Below, piece by piece: positions 35,340 through 44,282 of a stretch of 64,000 nucleotides of DNA. The stretch spans positions 28,600 through 92,599 of the forward strand of contig JAIVJS010000072.1 in the NCBI GenBank assembly GCA_020199905.1. The letters are read 5' to 3'. The notes under the pieces are model-generated. The model saw only the letters and a program-made list of their open reading frames with translations, was not told the origin of the DNA and ran no database searches. Positions within the stretch are counted from its first letter, which is position 1. Every line of letters starts with the position of its first letter. Origin of the DNA: Acidobacteriota bacterium. Its GTDB lineage: Bacteria > Acidobacteriota > Thermoanaerobaculia > UBA5066 > Gp7-AA6. Position numbers and translations under genes: made by a program.

Positions 35340-35921
35340 ATGCGTAGATGGAAGACGTTTCTGCTCGCCCTGGCTGGCGCCGTCGCCCTGACCTCCGTGT
35401 CGTCCGCCCTCTCCATCGGAGCCCCGGCTCCCGGTTTTTCCTTAACGACGCTGGACGGCAAGCCGCTCTCCCTCGCCGACGCGCTGAAGACCCACAAAGC
35501 GGTCGTCGTCCTCTTCGTCGCCACCCGCTGTCCGTACTCCAACGCCTACAACGAGCGCATGAAGCAGATGGCGGACGCCTACGATAAGCAGGGCGTCCTC
35601 TTCGTCGGGATCAACAGCAACAGCTCCGAGCCCGAGGCCGAGGCGCGCGAGCACGCGCGCAAGCACGGCCACACGTTTCCGATCGTCAAGGACCCGGGTA
35701 ACAGGATCGCCGACCTGTACGACGCCAAGCGAACTCCCGAGGCGTTCGTCGTGACCCCCGACGGGAACCTGCGGTATCACGGCCGCATCGACGACAACTC
35801 CGAAGACGCGGCGAAGGTGACGTCTCCGGACCTGAAGAACGCCCTCGACTCTCTTCTGGCGGGCCGTCCGATCCAGAGCGCGGAAACCAAGGCGTTCGGT
35901 TGCACCATCAAGCGCGTCTGA
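35340..35921 (+). CDS. Secreted thioredoxin-fold (redoxin/AhpC-TSA) protein
   Basis: After a signal peptide (RRWKTFLLALAGAVALTSV) a peroxiredoxin/ResA-like fold follows: GAPAPGFSLTTLDGKPLSL, the active-site region FVATRCPYSNAYNERM with a single Cys (about residue 66), and TPEAFVVTPDGNLRYHGRIDD. A second Cys is near the end (AFGCTIKR), as in this redoxin subfamily. It is probably a periplasmic thiol peroxidase or disulfide reductase. The next thioredoxin gene overlaps it by 22 bp. Confidence 0.85.
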   Translation: MRRWKTFLLALAGAVALTSVSSALSIGAPAPGFSLTTLDGKPLSLADALKTHKAVVVLFVATRCPYSNAYNERMKQMADAYDKQGVLFVGINSNSSEPEAEAREHARKHGHTFPIVKDPGNRIADLYDAKRTPEAFVVTPDGNLRYHGRIDDNSEDAAKVTSPDLKNALDSLLAGRPIQSAETKAFGCTIKRV

Positions 35922-36445
35922 AGGGGCGCCGTGGGGCGGCGGCGATCGCCTTCGCGGCCGCATTCCTCCTTTTTCCCTCCGGCGGCCGGGCCGCGGAACC
36001 ATCCCCCCGCATCGCGGGCGAGCTCGACGCCGCGGGCTTCCGCGACCTGCTCGCTCGCCAGAAGGGCAGCGTCGTGCTCGTGAACTTCTGGGCGACCTGG
36101 TGCGTCCCGTGCCGGGAGGAATTTCCCGATCTCGTCCGCCTGCAGCGAGAGCTGGCGCCTCGCGGCTTCAAGGTCGTGGGCGTCTCGACGGATTTCGGGA
36201 GCCAGCGCGGCGCCGTCGACCAGTTCCTCGACGAGATGAAGCCCGGCTTTCCGAATTACTGGAAGAAGGGCGGAAACGAGCAGGCGTTCATCGAGAGTGT
36301 CGACCGCGACTGGGGCGGGGAGCTTCCGTTTTCCGTGCTCTACGCCCGCGACGGCACTCGGGTGAAGTCCCTGTCGGGCAAGCGCCGCTACGCCGATTAC
36401 CGCCGGGAGGTCCTGGCGGCCTTGAGCGGGAGACGTGAGCGTTGA
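35900..36445 (+). CDS. TlpA/ResA-like thiol-disulfide oxidoreductase
   Basis: The canonical active site WATWCVPCREEFPDLV lies at about residues 63-78 behind a signal peptide (AAAIAFAAAFLLFPSGGRA). It should reduce disulfides in the periplasm, for example in cytochrome c maturation. The TTG at 35900 within the previous gene is the best start; no ATG or GTG is in frame. The stop is the TGA of a GTTGAGC heptamer. Coupling suggests it works with the upstream redoxin. Confidence 0.87.
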   Translation: MHHQARLKGRRGAAAIAFAAAFLLFPSGGRAAEPSPRIAGELDAAGFRDLLARQKGSVVLVNFWATWCVPCREEFPDLVRLQRELAPRGFKVVGVSTDFGSQRGAVDQFLDEMKPGFPNYWKKGGNEQAFIESVDRDWGGELPFSVLYARDGTRVKSLSGKRRYADYRREVLAALSGRRER

Positions 36446-36454
36446 GCGTTGAGC
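36434..36454. repeat. Heptamer array (CGTGAGC/GTTGAGC) x3
   Basis: CGTGAGC, GTTGAGC, GTTGAGC in phase at the 3' end of the TlpA-like gene, supplying its stop codon. Confidence 0.85.
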
Positions 36455-36488
36455 GCGATACGAAGGTTTGCCGCCCCGGCCGAAGACC

Positions 36489-36971
36489 CTACCGCCTGAT
36501 TCCACCGCCGCGCCGGGGGCCTCTCCGGGTTCCGTCCACTCCCCAGACCCTTCCGGTATCGGCCGCGCACAGGAGAAGCAGCAGGAGCAGAGCGAACTTT
36601 GTGGTCAGCCCGGCGGTGATCCACTTCTCCCAGGATGTGCCGGGGCCGGGGTACGACTGCCCGAGGAGAATCGAGACCATGAGGAGAGATCCGCAGGCGG
36701 TCGCGGCCCGGGTCCACAGGCCGAGGACGAGGGAGATCCCGAGCGCGAGCTCTCCCGCCGCCACGATCCAGGCGAAAACGCCGGCGTTCGGCAGGACGAC
36801 GTTCTGAAGGACGCCGCGCCAGAAAGGCCACGACTCCTTCATCATGCCGGAGGCCGACTTCGCGAACCCACCGTGCACGAACGCTCCGAGGATCTTGCCG
36901 AGTCCTTCGGCAATGAAAATTACTCCGGTAGCGATCCGCACGACGGCGGCGAGACGGGCCGACGAGCTCAT
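36489..36971 (-). CDS. DoxX-family membrane protein
   Basis: Four helices and the N-terminal RIATGVIFIAEGLGKILG, PNAGVFAWIVAAGELALGI and LGLWTRAATACG segments fit the DoxX family of quinone-linked or redox membrane proteins. 160 residues is normal. Minus-strand TAAACT lies 6 nt before the ATG without a Shine-Dalgarno. The C-terminal tail is basic (GTRRGPRRGGGIRR). It is convergent with the thioredoxin genes. Confidence 0.82.
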   Translation of the reverse strand: MSSSARLAAVVRIATGVIFIAEGLGKILGAFVHGGFAKSASGMMKESWPFWRGVLQNVVLPNAGVFAWIVAAGELALGISLVLGLWTRAATACGSLLMVSILLGQSYPGPGTSWEKWITAGLTTKFALLLLLLLCAADTGRVWGVDGTRRGPRRGGGIRR

Positions 36972-36977
36972 ACCCGG

Positions 36978-36983
36978 AGTTTA
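36978..36983 (-). promoter_or_regulatory. -10 box TAAACT for the DoxX gene
   Basis: TAAACT on the minus strand ends 6 nt before the ATG at 36971; leaderless type. Confidence 0.5.
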
Positions 36984-37259
36984 GCCGACGCGTTCCGCGA
37001 GACGGAACGGTTCGAGAGATGTCGTGTAATCGGCTTCTCGGCGCGGTCATGGCCGGCCCTCTCCCTCGACCCCTCGCGGGGCTGTCCGACGCGAGCACGT
37101 CCCGACAACGCGATGACCGCCCCGGATGACGCGCAGTCCTCTTCCAGTGACAGCGGGAACGCCGGGTCCTCGTGGTTCTCTCGACAGCGGGGATGGTTCA
37201 TTTGGATCACAATTTGCTACAGTGGCGTACGACATCCGAACACTTTTGAAAGGGACCTC

Positions 37260-38681
37260 ATGAGAAATGCGCGTTCGCGGAGTGCGATTCTGGGCGCTTT
37301 CGCTCTTTGCGCCCTGCCTCTTCGAGCTGCCTCAGAGCCAGCGCGGGCGCCGATCGCGCGGCGAGCCGTTTCCGCGCCGGGGCGACTGACACCGCAGGCG
37401 GCGCAGGCGACCACCGCTTTTTCGACCGAGGTTCCCTTAGTCGCGCACATCAACGCGACAGCCCCCGTCGACACCCTCGTCCTGTCGGCCGGGCATCCGT
37501 TCACGATCACGCTGACGGCCCGCGATCCCCGAACGGGAACGACCGGAACGGGTCTGGCCATCCCCGAGAACGACATCTTCGGCTTTTTCAGCATCCCGGC
37601 GATCACGGGCAACTCGAGCAACCCCGAAGTCTTCGTCAAGATCATCGACGGACGCGCGTTGAACAACGCGTACTGGGTGTTCTATAACGGGCTCACCGAT
37701 CTCGAGTACACGCTCACGGTCCGCGAGAACGCGACCGGCCGCACGAAGGTGTACCTGAAGCCGGCGGGCAACACGGCCTGCGGCGCTCAGGACACCTCCG
37801 CCTTTCCCGTGACCGCCGCCTCGCTGGCGGCCGAAAAGCTGCCGCTCGACCTCGACGCCCTGAACGTGCCGTCGCGCACGAGCGTCCTTCGCACGTCCGT
37901 AGACTTCACGAATACGACGAACGTCGCGATCACCGTCGAATATCAATATTCCTACACGTGCGTCGCCGCCGCCTGCAGCCCCGTCGGTCTGTTCACTCGA
38001 ACGTCCCTCCAGACGTTCGTCCTGAACGCCCTCGACTCGAGACATTTCGACGACTTCGTCGCGAGCCTCGCGGCCCCCCCGTCCCTTCTGGCGGCGGGGG
38101 CGGAGCAGGGCTCGTACGGAACCCTGCTCGTGACGTTTCGAGGCGTGCCCAGCGCGCAGGGCTCCGAGGCCACCGTTCAGGCCCGAACCTATTCGCGGGT
38201 CGTCGAGTCCGATCCGCTGAAGGGGACGGTCGGATACGCGACGCCGGCCTCGCTCTTCGGCGAAGCCGCGACGTCCGTTCTCGTCGGCACCGCGAGGGAC
38301 ACGCGCGGAGCGCCGGGAGTCGAGGGGACGCTCTCCTCCAACGTCGGGATTCGAAACAGCGACGTCAACGGATCGCGTTTCCCGGGGACCGACCGGTCCG
38401 TGACCGTGGACCTGACGTTCTACAACACGGCCACCGGCCAGCGGGTGGGGGGGTCGGTTCCCCTGGCAGGACTGCGGCCCGGGGAGGTCCGCGAAGTCAC
38501 CGACATCTGGACGGCGGCCGGCATTCCCTCTTCGGTCCACACGGTCGTCGTCTTCGCCGACATCCGAGGCGCGACGGCGCAGTCCGCGACCATCGAGGGT
38601 TACATCACCATCGACGACGTCAACTCGAAGGACTCCGTCTTTTACGAATTGAAGTGCGCGGACACGGTCTGCGGGCAGTAG
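37260..38681 (+). CDS. Secreted protein with N-terminal 'SDTG'-like domain
   Basis: The 473-residue protein has a signal peptide (RSAILGAFALCALPLRAAS). Residues about 75-180 resemble the C-terminal domain of the protein at 23029: HPFTITLTARDPRTGTTG, PENDIFGFFSIPAI, VFVKIIDGRALNNAYWVFYN, GLTDLEYTLTVRENATGRTK, VYLKPAG. The rest is beta-rich. AAAGGGA precedes ATG 37260. The 288 bp upstream hold no other gene. No catalytic motif; probably surface-associated. Confidence 0.75.
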   Translation: MRNARSRSAILGAFALCALPLRAASEPARAPIARRAVSAPGRLTPQAAQATTAFSTEVPLVAHINATAPVDTLVLSAGHPFTITLTARDPRTGTTGTGLAIPENDIFGFFSIPAITGNSSNPEVFVKIIDGRALNNAYWVFYNGLTDLEYTLTVRENATGRTKVYLKPAGNTACGAQDTSAFPVTAASLAAEKLPLDLDALNVPSRTSVLRTSVDFTNTTNVAITVEYQYSYTCVAAACSPVGLFTRTSLQTFVLNALDSRHFDDFVASLAAPPSLLAAGAEQGSYGTLLVTFRGVPSAQGSEATVQARTYSRVVESDPLKGTVGYATPASLFGEAATSVLVGTARDTRGAPGVEGTLSSNVGIRNSDVNGSRFPGTDRSVTVDLTFYNTATGQRVGGSVPLAGLRPGEVREVTDIWTAAGIPSSVHTVVVFADIRGATAQSATIEGYITIDDVNSKDSVFYELKCADTVCGQ

Positions 38682-38690
38682 AGACGGGTA

Positions 38691-38808
38691 GGGAATCGGG
38701 AATCGGGAATCGGGAATCGGGAATCGAAGAAAATACGAATGGCGCCGACCGGAGCGTCGTGGCCGAAAGAGAGGTGACAGCTGAGAGCTGACGACTGTCA
38801 GCTGCTCG
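38691..38808. repeat. Heptamer element: GGGAATC x5 and CTGACAG-type array
   Basis: Five perfect GGGAATC units (38691-38725), a 48-bp core, then GTGACAG, CTGAGAG, CTGACGA, CTGTCAG, CTGCTCG (38774-38808). The right array contains the purD stop. Confidence 0.9.
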
Positions 38809-40081
38809 TCGGCCTCCCCGCCCGCGCGCCGATGTCCCGGCGCAGGTGCTTTCCTTCGAACTCGATGACCTCCGCCGCCTCGTAGGCGCGCGACGCCGCC
38901 TCGCCGATCGTCGGCGCGCAGGCGGTGACGACCAGGACCCGGCCGCCGGCGGTGACGAGGTGATCTCCCTCGATCGCGGTGCCCGCGTGGAAGATCTCGA
39001 CCCCCGCCATCTTCGCCGCCTCGTTGACGCCGCGGATGGGCTTGCCGTGCTCGTAATTGCCGGGGTATCCGCCGGCGCAGAGAACGACCGCCGCGCACGC
39101 CTCCGGCTTGATCTCGAGCGCCGGAAACCGGTCGAGCTCGCCGCGGGCGGCGGCCATCAGAAGACCGGCTAAATCCGACTGGAGCCGCGGGATGATGACT
39201 TCCGTCTCGGGGTCCCCGAAGCGGGCGTTGAACTCGAGAATCTTCGGTCCGTCTTCCGTCAACATGAGGCCCGCATAGAGCACGCCGGTGAAAGTGCGCC
39301 CTTCGGCCTCCAGGCCTTTCAGGGTCGGCCAGAGGATTTCCTTCATCACCCGCGACGAGGTCGCCGCGTCCAGGATCCCCGCCGGCGAGTGCCCCCCCAT
39401 TCCCCCCGTGTTGGGTCCCCGGTCGCCGTCGTAGACCTTCTTGTAGTCCCGGGCGGTCGGGAGGGGGACCGCGTTCTGCCCGTCGCAGACCGCGAGGAAG
39501 GACGCCTCGTTTCCGGAAAGGAACTCCTCGACCAGGATCCGGTCGCCGCCTGCGCCGAAGACTCTCTCCTGAAAGAAGAGGGAGAGAGCCCGTTCCGCGT
39601 CTTCCCCCGACTCGACGGTCAGGACGCCCTTGCCGCTCGCCAGGCCGTCGGCCTTCAGGACGCAGGGGTATCCCATCTGCCGGATCGCGGCATCGGCCTC
39701 CGACTTCGAGGCGCACGCGATCCCCCGGGCCGTGGCAACGCCGTGCCGGCGGAAGAACTCCTTCGCGAAGACCTTCGACGTTTCGATCTGAGCGGCCACC
39801 CGGGACGGCCCGAAGAGCGTCATCCCGCGCTTGGAGAACTCGTCCGCGATCCCGAGGCTGAGGGGGAGCTCGGGGCCGACCACCGTCAGGTCGAATTGCA
39901 GCTTTTCGGCGAGGTCGGCGATCTCGACGATGTTTCCCGATGACACGGGCAGGCAGTCGGCCGTCTCGGCGATCCCGGGATTGCCGGGAGCGCAGAAGAG
40001 CTCCTCGACGAAGGCGCTTCGGCGCAGACCCCAGCAGAGGGCGTGCTCGCGGCCGCCGCTGCCGACGACGAGAACTTTCAT
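38798..40081 (-). CDS. purD: Phosphoribosylamine-glycine ligase
   Basis: PurD makes GAR in purine synthesis. KVLVVGSGGREHAL opens the N-domain; KADGLASGKGVLTV and ILVEEFLSGNEAS are ATP-grasp strands; GPNTGGMGGHSP and EFNARFGDPETEVI complete the active site. 427 residues is normal. Minus-strand TACAAT lies 8 nt before the ATG. The last Ser-Ser-stop is read from the heptamer array. No other pur gene is adjacent. Confidence 0.96.
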   Translation of the reverse strand: MKVLVVGSGGREHALCWGLRRSAFVEELFCAPGNPGIAETADCLPVSSGNIVEIADLAEKLQFDLTVVGPELPLSLGIADEFSKRGMTLFGPSRVAAQIETSKVFAKEFFRRHGVATARGIACASKSEADAAIRQMGYPCVLKADGLASGKGVLTVESGEDAERALSLFFQERVFGAGGDRILVEEFLSGNEASFLAVCDGQNAVPLPTARDYKKVYDGDRGPNTGGMGGHSPAGILDAATSSRVMKEILWPTLKGLEAEGRTFTGVLYAGLMLTEDGPKILEFNARFGDPETEVIIPRLQSDLAGLLMAAARGELDRFPALEIKPEACAAVVLCAGGYPGNYEHGKPIRGVNEAAKMAGVEIFHAGTAIEGDHLVTAGGRVLVVTACAPTIGEAASRAYEAAEVIEFEGKHLRRDIGARAGRPTSS

Positions 40082-40089
40082 GTGCGGGC

Positions 40090-40095
40090 ATTGTA
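40090..40095 (-). promoter_or_regulatory. -10 box TACAAT for purD
   Basis: TACAAT on the minus strand, 8 nt before the ATG at 40081, no Shine-Dalgarno. Confidence 0.5.
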
Positions 40096-40120
40096 CCGGG
40101 CGCTCCGGGAGCCGGGCCCG

Positions 40121-40645
40121 TCACTTTCGCCGGGTCGATTTTTTTCTTCCGGCGCTCGAGCGCGGCCGTTTCGGCCGGCCGGAGCCGCGCGTCTCGGCCC
40201 GCGCGCCGCCCGTCGAGGACGACACCTCGAAGCGGTGAAACCGGCCCGTGAAACCGACGGCGGTCTCGAGCGTGTCATGCGGCCCGAGGGTCCCACCGAA
40301 ACGGCCCTGGACCCGCGCGGCCACGCGCCCCTCGCGCAGGGCGCGGGCTTCGAAGCGGATCGCGCGTCCATCCCATGTGCCCTGGCCCGCGTTGGTGACG
40401 CGGACCAGGCACAGGGTCGCGGTATCGCTCGACACGGCCCCGTCCTCGACGATCCTCAACGTGAGAGAGCTCCAGTCGGGCGGCTTGAGAGCGGCGGCTT
40501 TCGAAGGCGGCGCGTCGCGCCGGGAGGAAGAGCGGCGAGAAATCGGGAGCGTGCGCGGCGGGCCGCCGCCGGCGCCGACCAGCGCATCCGGAAGACCGGC
40601 GCCGAGACCCGCGATCAGGCAGAAAAACCGGAGATAAAGTCCCAT
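40121..40645 (-). CDS. Putative secreted protein of unknown function
   Basis: A signal-like N-terminus (GLYLRFFCLIAGLGAGLPDA) is followed by a proline/serine-rich linker and a single beta-sandwich-like region of about 90 residues (LTLRIVEDGAVSSDTATLCL, VTNAGQGTWDGRAIRFEA). The tail is strongly basic (RPKRPRSSAGRKKSTRRK). No family was recognised. It lies between purD and a divergent metabolic gene, with a hairpin in its upstream region. Confidence 0.5.
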   Translation of the reverse strand: MGLYLRFFCLIAGLGAGLPDALVGAGGGPPRTLPISRRSSSRRDAPPSKAAALKPPDWSSLTLRIVEDGAVSSDTATLCLVRVTNAGQGTWDGRAIRFEARALREGRVAARVQGRFGGTLGPHDTLETAVGFTGRFHRFEVSSSTGGARAETRGSGRPKRPRSSAGRKKSTRRK

Positions 40646-40648
40646 TTT

Positions 40649-40669
40649 CCCTCCTCGGAAAGAGGAGGG
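40649..40669. promoter_or_regulatory. Inverted repeat CCCTCCTC/GAGGAGGG in a divergent promoter region
   Basis: A perfect 8-bp stem with a 5-nt GGAAA loop lies just upstream of the minus-strand start (40645) and 65 bp before the plus-strand ATG at 40734. It lacks a T-run, so it may be an operator or an mRNA hairpin. TAGCAT (40709-40714) is a likely -10 for the plus gene. Confidence 0.4.
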
Positions 40670-40733
40670 GCCGGCGGAGAAGTGAGCCCCGGGAGGACGG
40701 CGTCAGTGTAGCATTCCGGGTCCGGGAGAGACG

Positions 40734-42602
40734 ATGGCGAAAGACTTTCGAAAAGCGCTCGAAGAAGAGATCCTGCTGGCCGACGGGGCCATGGGGACCC
40801 TTCTCGTCTCGAGAGGCGCTTCGCCGGAACAGGCCAAGTCGCCATTGAACGTGACGGATCCGGAGTCCGTCCGCGAGGTGCACGACGACTATCGGGATGC
40901 GGGCGCCCGCATTCTGACGACCAACACGTGGGACGCGAACCGGGTCAAGCTCACCGCACACGAGTGGGCCGATTCGCTCGAAAAGATCAATCGCGAAGGC
41001 GCGCGTCTCGCCCGGGAGGCCGCGGCTGGCGAGATGGTTTTCGTCGCCGGCTCGATCGGTCCCCTCGGCGCCCTGGTCAAGCCCTATGGCCGGCTGACAC
41101 TCGTTCAGGTGCGGGAGATTTTCGAGGAACAGGCGCGCGCCCTGCTGGAAGGCGGGGTCGATCTCGTCCTGCTCGAGACCTTCGGAAGCCTGCTCGAGGC
41201 GGCCGAGGCCGTGCGCGCCGTCAGGGGCCTTTCGGCCGACGTCCCGATCGTGGCGCAGATGACATTTCTTTCCGACGGCCGGACGGCGTTCGGCGAGAGC
41301 GCCTCACACGCGCTGTCCACTCTCGCGATGGCGGGCGCGGACGCGGTCGGGATGAACTGCACGCTTGGGCCCCAGGAGACGCACGACGTGTTCGCGCGGC
41401 TGTCCCCTCCCGTCTCGGTGCCCCTGTGCGCGATGCCGAACGCGGGCTATCCGACCGTCGTGCACGGCCGCAACGTGTACCTCTCCTCGCCCGACTACCT
41501 GCGCGACTACGCGACGGCGTTCGTCGAGGCGGGCGCGTCGATCATCGGAGGGTGCTGCGGAACGACTCCCGAGCACATCCGGGCAATGGCGAAGGCCGTC
41601 AAGGGGCGGCCCCGCGCGACCTCGGGTCGCGTCGTCGCCGTCGCCGTCGAAAGACCCGTCGAGAGGTTGACCGAGCCCGGCATCGAGACCTCGCGGCTCA
41701 AGCGAAAGCTCGCGGACGCCGACGAGTTCGTGGTCACCGCGGAAGCGGAGCCGCCGAAGGGCGTCGACGTTTCCGCCGCGGTCGAAGGCGCGCGGGTCCT
41801 GAAGACCGGCGGGGTGGACGCCGTCAACGTCACGGACAATCCGATGGCGCGCCTCCGGATGTCCTCGATCTCGGTGGCCGCGATTCTGCAGCGGGAGACG
41901 GGTCTCGAGGCGGTCGTTCAGATCACGACCCGCGACCGCAACGTGCTCGGGCTTCAGTCCGACCTGCTCGGGGCCGCCGGGCTCGGCTTGAAGGCGATCC
42001 TGTGCCTCGGCGGAGACCCGCTCAAGATCGGCGACTACCCGCAGGCCAAGCAGGTCTCCGAGGTGGATGTCCTGGGCCTTCTTCGCATGGCGCGCGGACT
42101 GAATGGAGGCGCCGACCTCGTCGGCAACGCGATCGGCGCCCCGACGTCGTTCGCGATCGCGTGCGCGGCGAATCCGGCCGCCTCCGACCTGGAGGTGGAG
42201 TTCTCGAAGCTGCGCGCGAAGATCGAAGCCGGAGCCACGTTCGCCCAGACTCAACCCGTCTACGACGTCGCGGCGCTCGAGCGCTTCCTCGCCCGGCCGG
42301 AAGCTCGCGCGATTCCCGTTCTCGTGGGACTGATTCCCCTGCGCTCGTTGAAGCAGACCCTCTTCTTCGCCAATGAGGTGCCGGGCATCGTGGTTCCGGA
42401 GGAGATCCAGAACCGCATGCGCGCCGCCTCGGAGAAGGGTGCCGACCACGAGAAGGCCGAGGGTCTCGCAATCGCCCGCGAGCTCGCCCAGGCCATCGCG
42501 GGCGTCGCGCGGGGCATCCACATCATGCCGATGGGCAAGTATGCCGTCGTGGGGGAGATTCTCCAGGCGGTCTCGATGCCCTCGAAGGCGACACGGCGCT
42601 AG
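40734..42602 (+). CDS. Bifunctional homocysteine S-methyltransferase / 5,10-methylenetetrahydrofolate reductase
   Basis: Residues 1 to about 290 are a homocysteine methyltransferase barrel: LLADGAMGTLLVSRG, TNTWDANRVKL, and the zinc Cys residues in GMNCTLGP (about 209) and GGCCGTTP (about 274-275). Residues about 320-620 are an FAD-dependent MTHFR (FVVTAEAEPPKGVDV, DNPMARLRMSSI, GAPTSFAIACAANP, FAQTQPVYDV). The fusion produces and uses methyl groups for methionine synthesis and matches YitJ-type proteins. GGGAGAG precedes the ATG. Confidence 0.94.
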   Translation: MAKDFRKALEEEILLADGAMGTLLVSRGASPEQAKSPLNVTDPESVREVHDDYRDAGARILTTNTWDANRVKLTAHEWADSLEKINREGARLAREAAAGEMVFVAGSIGPLGALVKPYGRLTLVQVREIFEEQARALLEGGVDLVLLETFGSLLEAAEAVRAVRGLSADVPIVAQMTFLSDGRTAFGESASHALSTLAMAGADAVGMNCTLGPQETHDVFARLSPPVSVPLCAMPNAGYPTVVHGRNVYLSSPDYLRDYATAFVEAGASIIGGCCGTTPEHIRAMAKAVKGRPRATSGRVVAVAVERPVERLTEPGIETSRLKRKLADADEFVVTAEAEPPKGVDVSAAVEGARVLKTGGVDAVNVTDNPMARLRMSSISVAAILQRETGLEAVVQITTRDRNVLGLQSDLLGAAGLGLKAILCLGGDPLKIGDYPQAKQVSEVDVLGLLRMARGLNGGADLVGNAIGAPTSFAIACAANPAASDLEVEFSKLRAKIEAGATFAQTQPVYDVAALERFLARPEARAIPVLVGLIPLRSLKQTLFFANEVPGIVVPEEIQNRMRAASEKGADHEKAEGLAIARELAQAIAGVARGIHIMPMGKYAVVGEILQAVSMPSKATRR

Positions 42603-42674
42603 ACTTCCCCGGCTAAAATTCCCGGAAATTCGGAAGGTCCGGCGATTGCTTCACTTAATGAGTTGGAGGTGCGT

Positions 42675-43628
42675 ATGAAGGGTCTTTCGCGGTTCTCCGC
42701 CGCTCTCACTCTGGTTCTTGCCGCCACGGCCGCGCAGGCCGGAACTCAGGGCCGCGTCTCGGGTCGAGTGACCGATTCGGCCGGCAACCCCGTCGAAGGC
42801 GTCACCATCACCATCACGACGCCCGCCATCAAGAACTTCAGGATGACGGCGAAAACGTCCTCGGACGGGCGATACGGGTCGATCGTGAACGACGCGACGA
42901 TGATGTACCACGTGCGTTTCGAGAAGGAGGGCTTCGTTCCCGCCGATGCGGACAAGAAGTTCTCGACCGTCGACATCACGACTCTGGATCAGAAGCTTCT
43001 CAAGACGTCGGAGGCTCCGGCGGGCAAGGGCGCCTCCGCACCGGCCACGCAGGCCCCGTCTTCCAACGACCAGGCTGCTCTCTCCTACAACGCGGCCGTC
43101 GACCTGTTGAACTCCGGCGACAAGGCGGGAGCGGAAGCCAAGTTCCGGGAGGCGGTGGGCAAAAACGCGGACCTGCCGCAGGGCTGGCAGGCGTTGACCA
43201 CCCTCGCCTACGAGAAAAAAGACTGGGCGCACGTCATCGAATACGGGCAGAAGGCCACGGATCTGGATCCGACGATGACGTCTCTCTACGGACTCATGGC
43301 GGACGCCGCGAACAAGTCGGGAGACAAGAAGACCGCCGCCGACATGCGGAAGAAATTCGAGGAGGCGAATCCCGACACCCCCGAGATGCTCTACAACAAG
43401 GGAATCGACGCCTACAACAAGAAGAAGTCCAAGGACGCCGAGGACCTCCTGTCGAAGGCGGTCGACGCCAAGCCCGATTTCGCGCTGGCGCACTACTACC
43501 TGGCGCTCTCCGCCATGAACAACAAGCACAACGCCGTGGCGCGGGAGCACTTCCAGAAATACCTGGAGCTCGAGCCGAACGGCGCCGAGGCGGGAACGGC
43601 AAAGGAATTACTGCCGCTGGTGAAGTAA
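42675..43628 (+). CDS. Secreted carboxypeptidase-regulatory-like plus TPR protein
   Basis: A signal peptide (LSRFSAALTLVLAATAAQA) precedes a CarboxypepD_reg-like beta-sandwich (GRVSGRVTDSAGNPVEGVTI; about residues 28-115), an Ala/Pro linker, and tetratricopeptide repeats (about 145-315): AALSYNAAVDLLNSGDKAGA, EMLYNKGIDAYNKKKSKDA, ALAHYYLALSAMNNKHNAVA. GGAGGTG lies 3 nt before ATG 42675. It should scaffold periplasmic or surface complexes. Monocistronic. Confidence 0.85.
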   Translation: MKGLSRFSAALTLVLAATAAQAGTQGRVSGRVTDSAGNPVEGVTITITTPAIKNFRMTAKTSSDGRYGSIVNDATMMYHVRFEKEGFVPADADKKFSTVDITTLDQKLLKTSEAPAGKGASAPATQAPSSNDQAALSYNAAVDLLNSGDKAGAEAKFREAVGKNADLPQGWQALTTLAYEKKDWAHVIEYGQKATDLDPTMTSLYGLMADAANKSGDKKTAADMRKKFEEANPDTPEMLYNKGIDAYNKKKSKDAEDLLSKAVDAKPDFALAHYYLALSAMNNKHNAVAREHFQKYLELEPNGAEAGTAKELLPLVK

Positions 43629-43729
43629 TCCCCGCGGTCCCCCTCGACCGCGCCGTCAAGACATCGCTGACTTTGAGCAGATCGGGGCGCGCCCGGGACC
43701 CGCGCCGAATACGAGGCGGCGCCTTTCCG

Positions 43730-43894
43730 CTACGCCCGGCTCGCCGCGATCCGGCAGAGGCGGGGGCCGGGCAGGTCGTCGTCGTCGATCGCGAGGACGA
43801 CGACCACCGCGATCGCGAAGAGAAGGAGGACGGCCGAGACTTCACCCGGAAGGATGGAAAAGAGAGCCGTCCAGGCAGCCAGGAGGGCGCTCAA
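43730..43894 (-). CDS. Small single-pass membrane protein
   Basis: A 54-residue frame starts at a TTG that overlaps the stop of the gene upstream (TTGA). It holds two hydrophobic stretches (SALLAAWTALFSILPG, AVLLLFAIAVVVVLAI) followed by acidic DDDDLPGP. No family. Coupling and composition support translation, but the start is unusual. Confidence 0.4.
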   Translation of the reverse strand: MSALLAAWTALFSILPGEVSAVLLLFAIAVVVVLAIDDDDLPGPRLCRIAASRA

Positions 43895-44157
43895 AACCGA
43901 TCCTGCAGCGCGTCGAAGGGCGCGCGAAGAGGCAGCGTCGAATCCGCGTCGAGATCGAAATCGGCCAGAGGCCGCGGCTGAGTTATGTCCTGCAGCCGGT
44001 TGAGAAACGCGTCGAGAAATTCCTGGCCGCCTTCGATGATCTCGGTCAACGTGATCCGCCCTCCGAGCAATTCCTGGAGGGGGTCCGACGATTCCGCGAA
44101 CGTCAATTGGATTCTCACGCTGCCTCTCGTAAAAGCAAGCCGGAGGCCACACGCCAT
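43891..44157 (-). CDS. Small protein of unknown function
   Basis: This 88-residue frame encodes a short amphipathic protein (SVRIQLTFAESSDPLQELLG, RITLTEIIEGGQEFLDAFLN). The N-terminus is near a divergent regulator gene, and the stop overlaps the small membrane protein downstream. No family recognised. It could be controlled by the adjacent WYL regulator. Confidence 0.5.
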   Translation of the reverse strand: MACGLRLAFTRGSVRIQLTFAESSDPLQELLGGRITLTEIIEGGQEFLDAFLNRLQDITQPRPLADFDLDADSTLPLRAPFDALQDRF

Positions 44158-44282
44158 ATGTGCGAGAAGGCCCGTTTTTAAAGGGTTTTATCGCTCTTCG
44201 GTTTTACGCACTGACACGAGGTGGACGAAGAATTACACCACAGCCGACAATTTGTGGCAGCCCGTCGTGCGAGAATCGCCGC

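Noticed and set aside
36972..37259. Hidden gene in the 288 bp before the secreted protein at 37260
   Set aside because: Open frames here are short and Arg/Gly-rich; only the DoxX -10 box and a small hairpin (TTCCG/CGGAA near 36990) are seen.
40649..40669. Terminator hairpin CCCTCCTC/GAGGAGGG
   Set aside because: No T-run on either side and it lies between divergent starts, not after a gene.
40646..40733. SAM or cobalamin riboswitch before the homocysteine methyltransferase/MTHFR gene
   Set aside because: Only 88 bp are available between the divergent genes and a single hairpin is visible; no riboswitch core motif was recognised.
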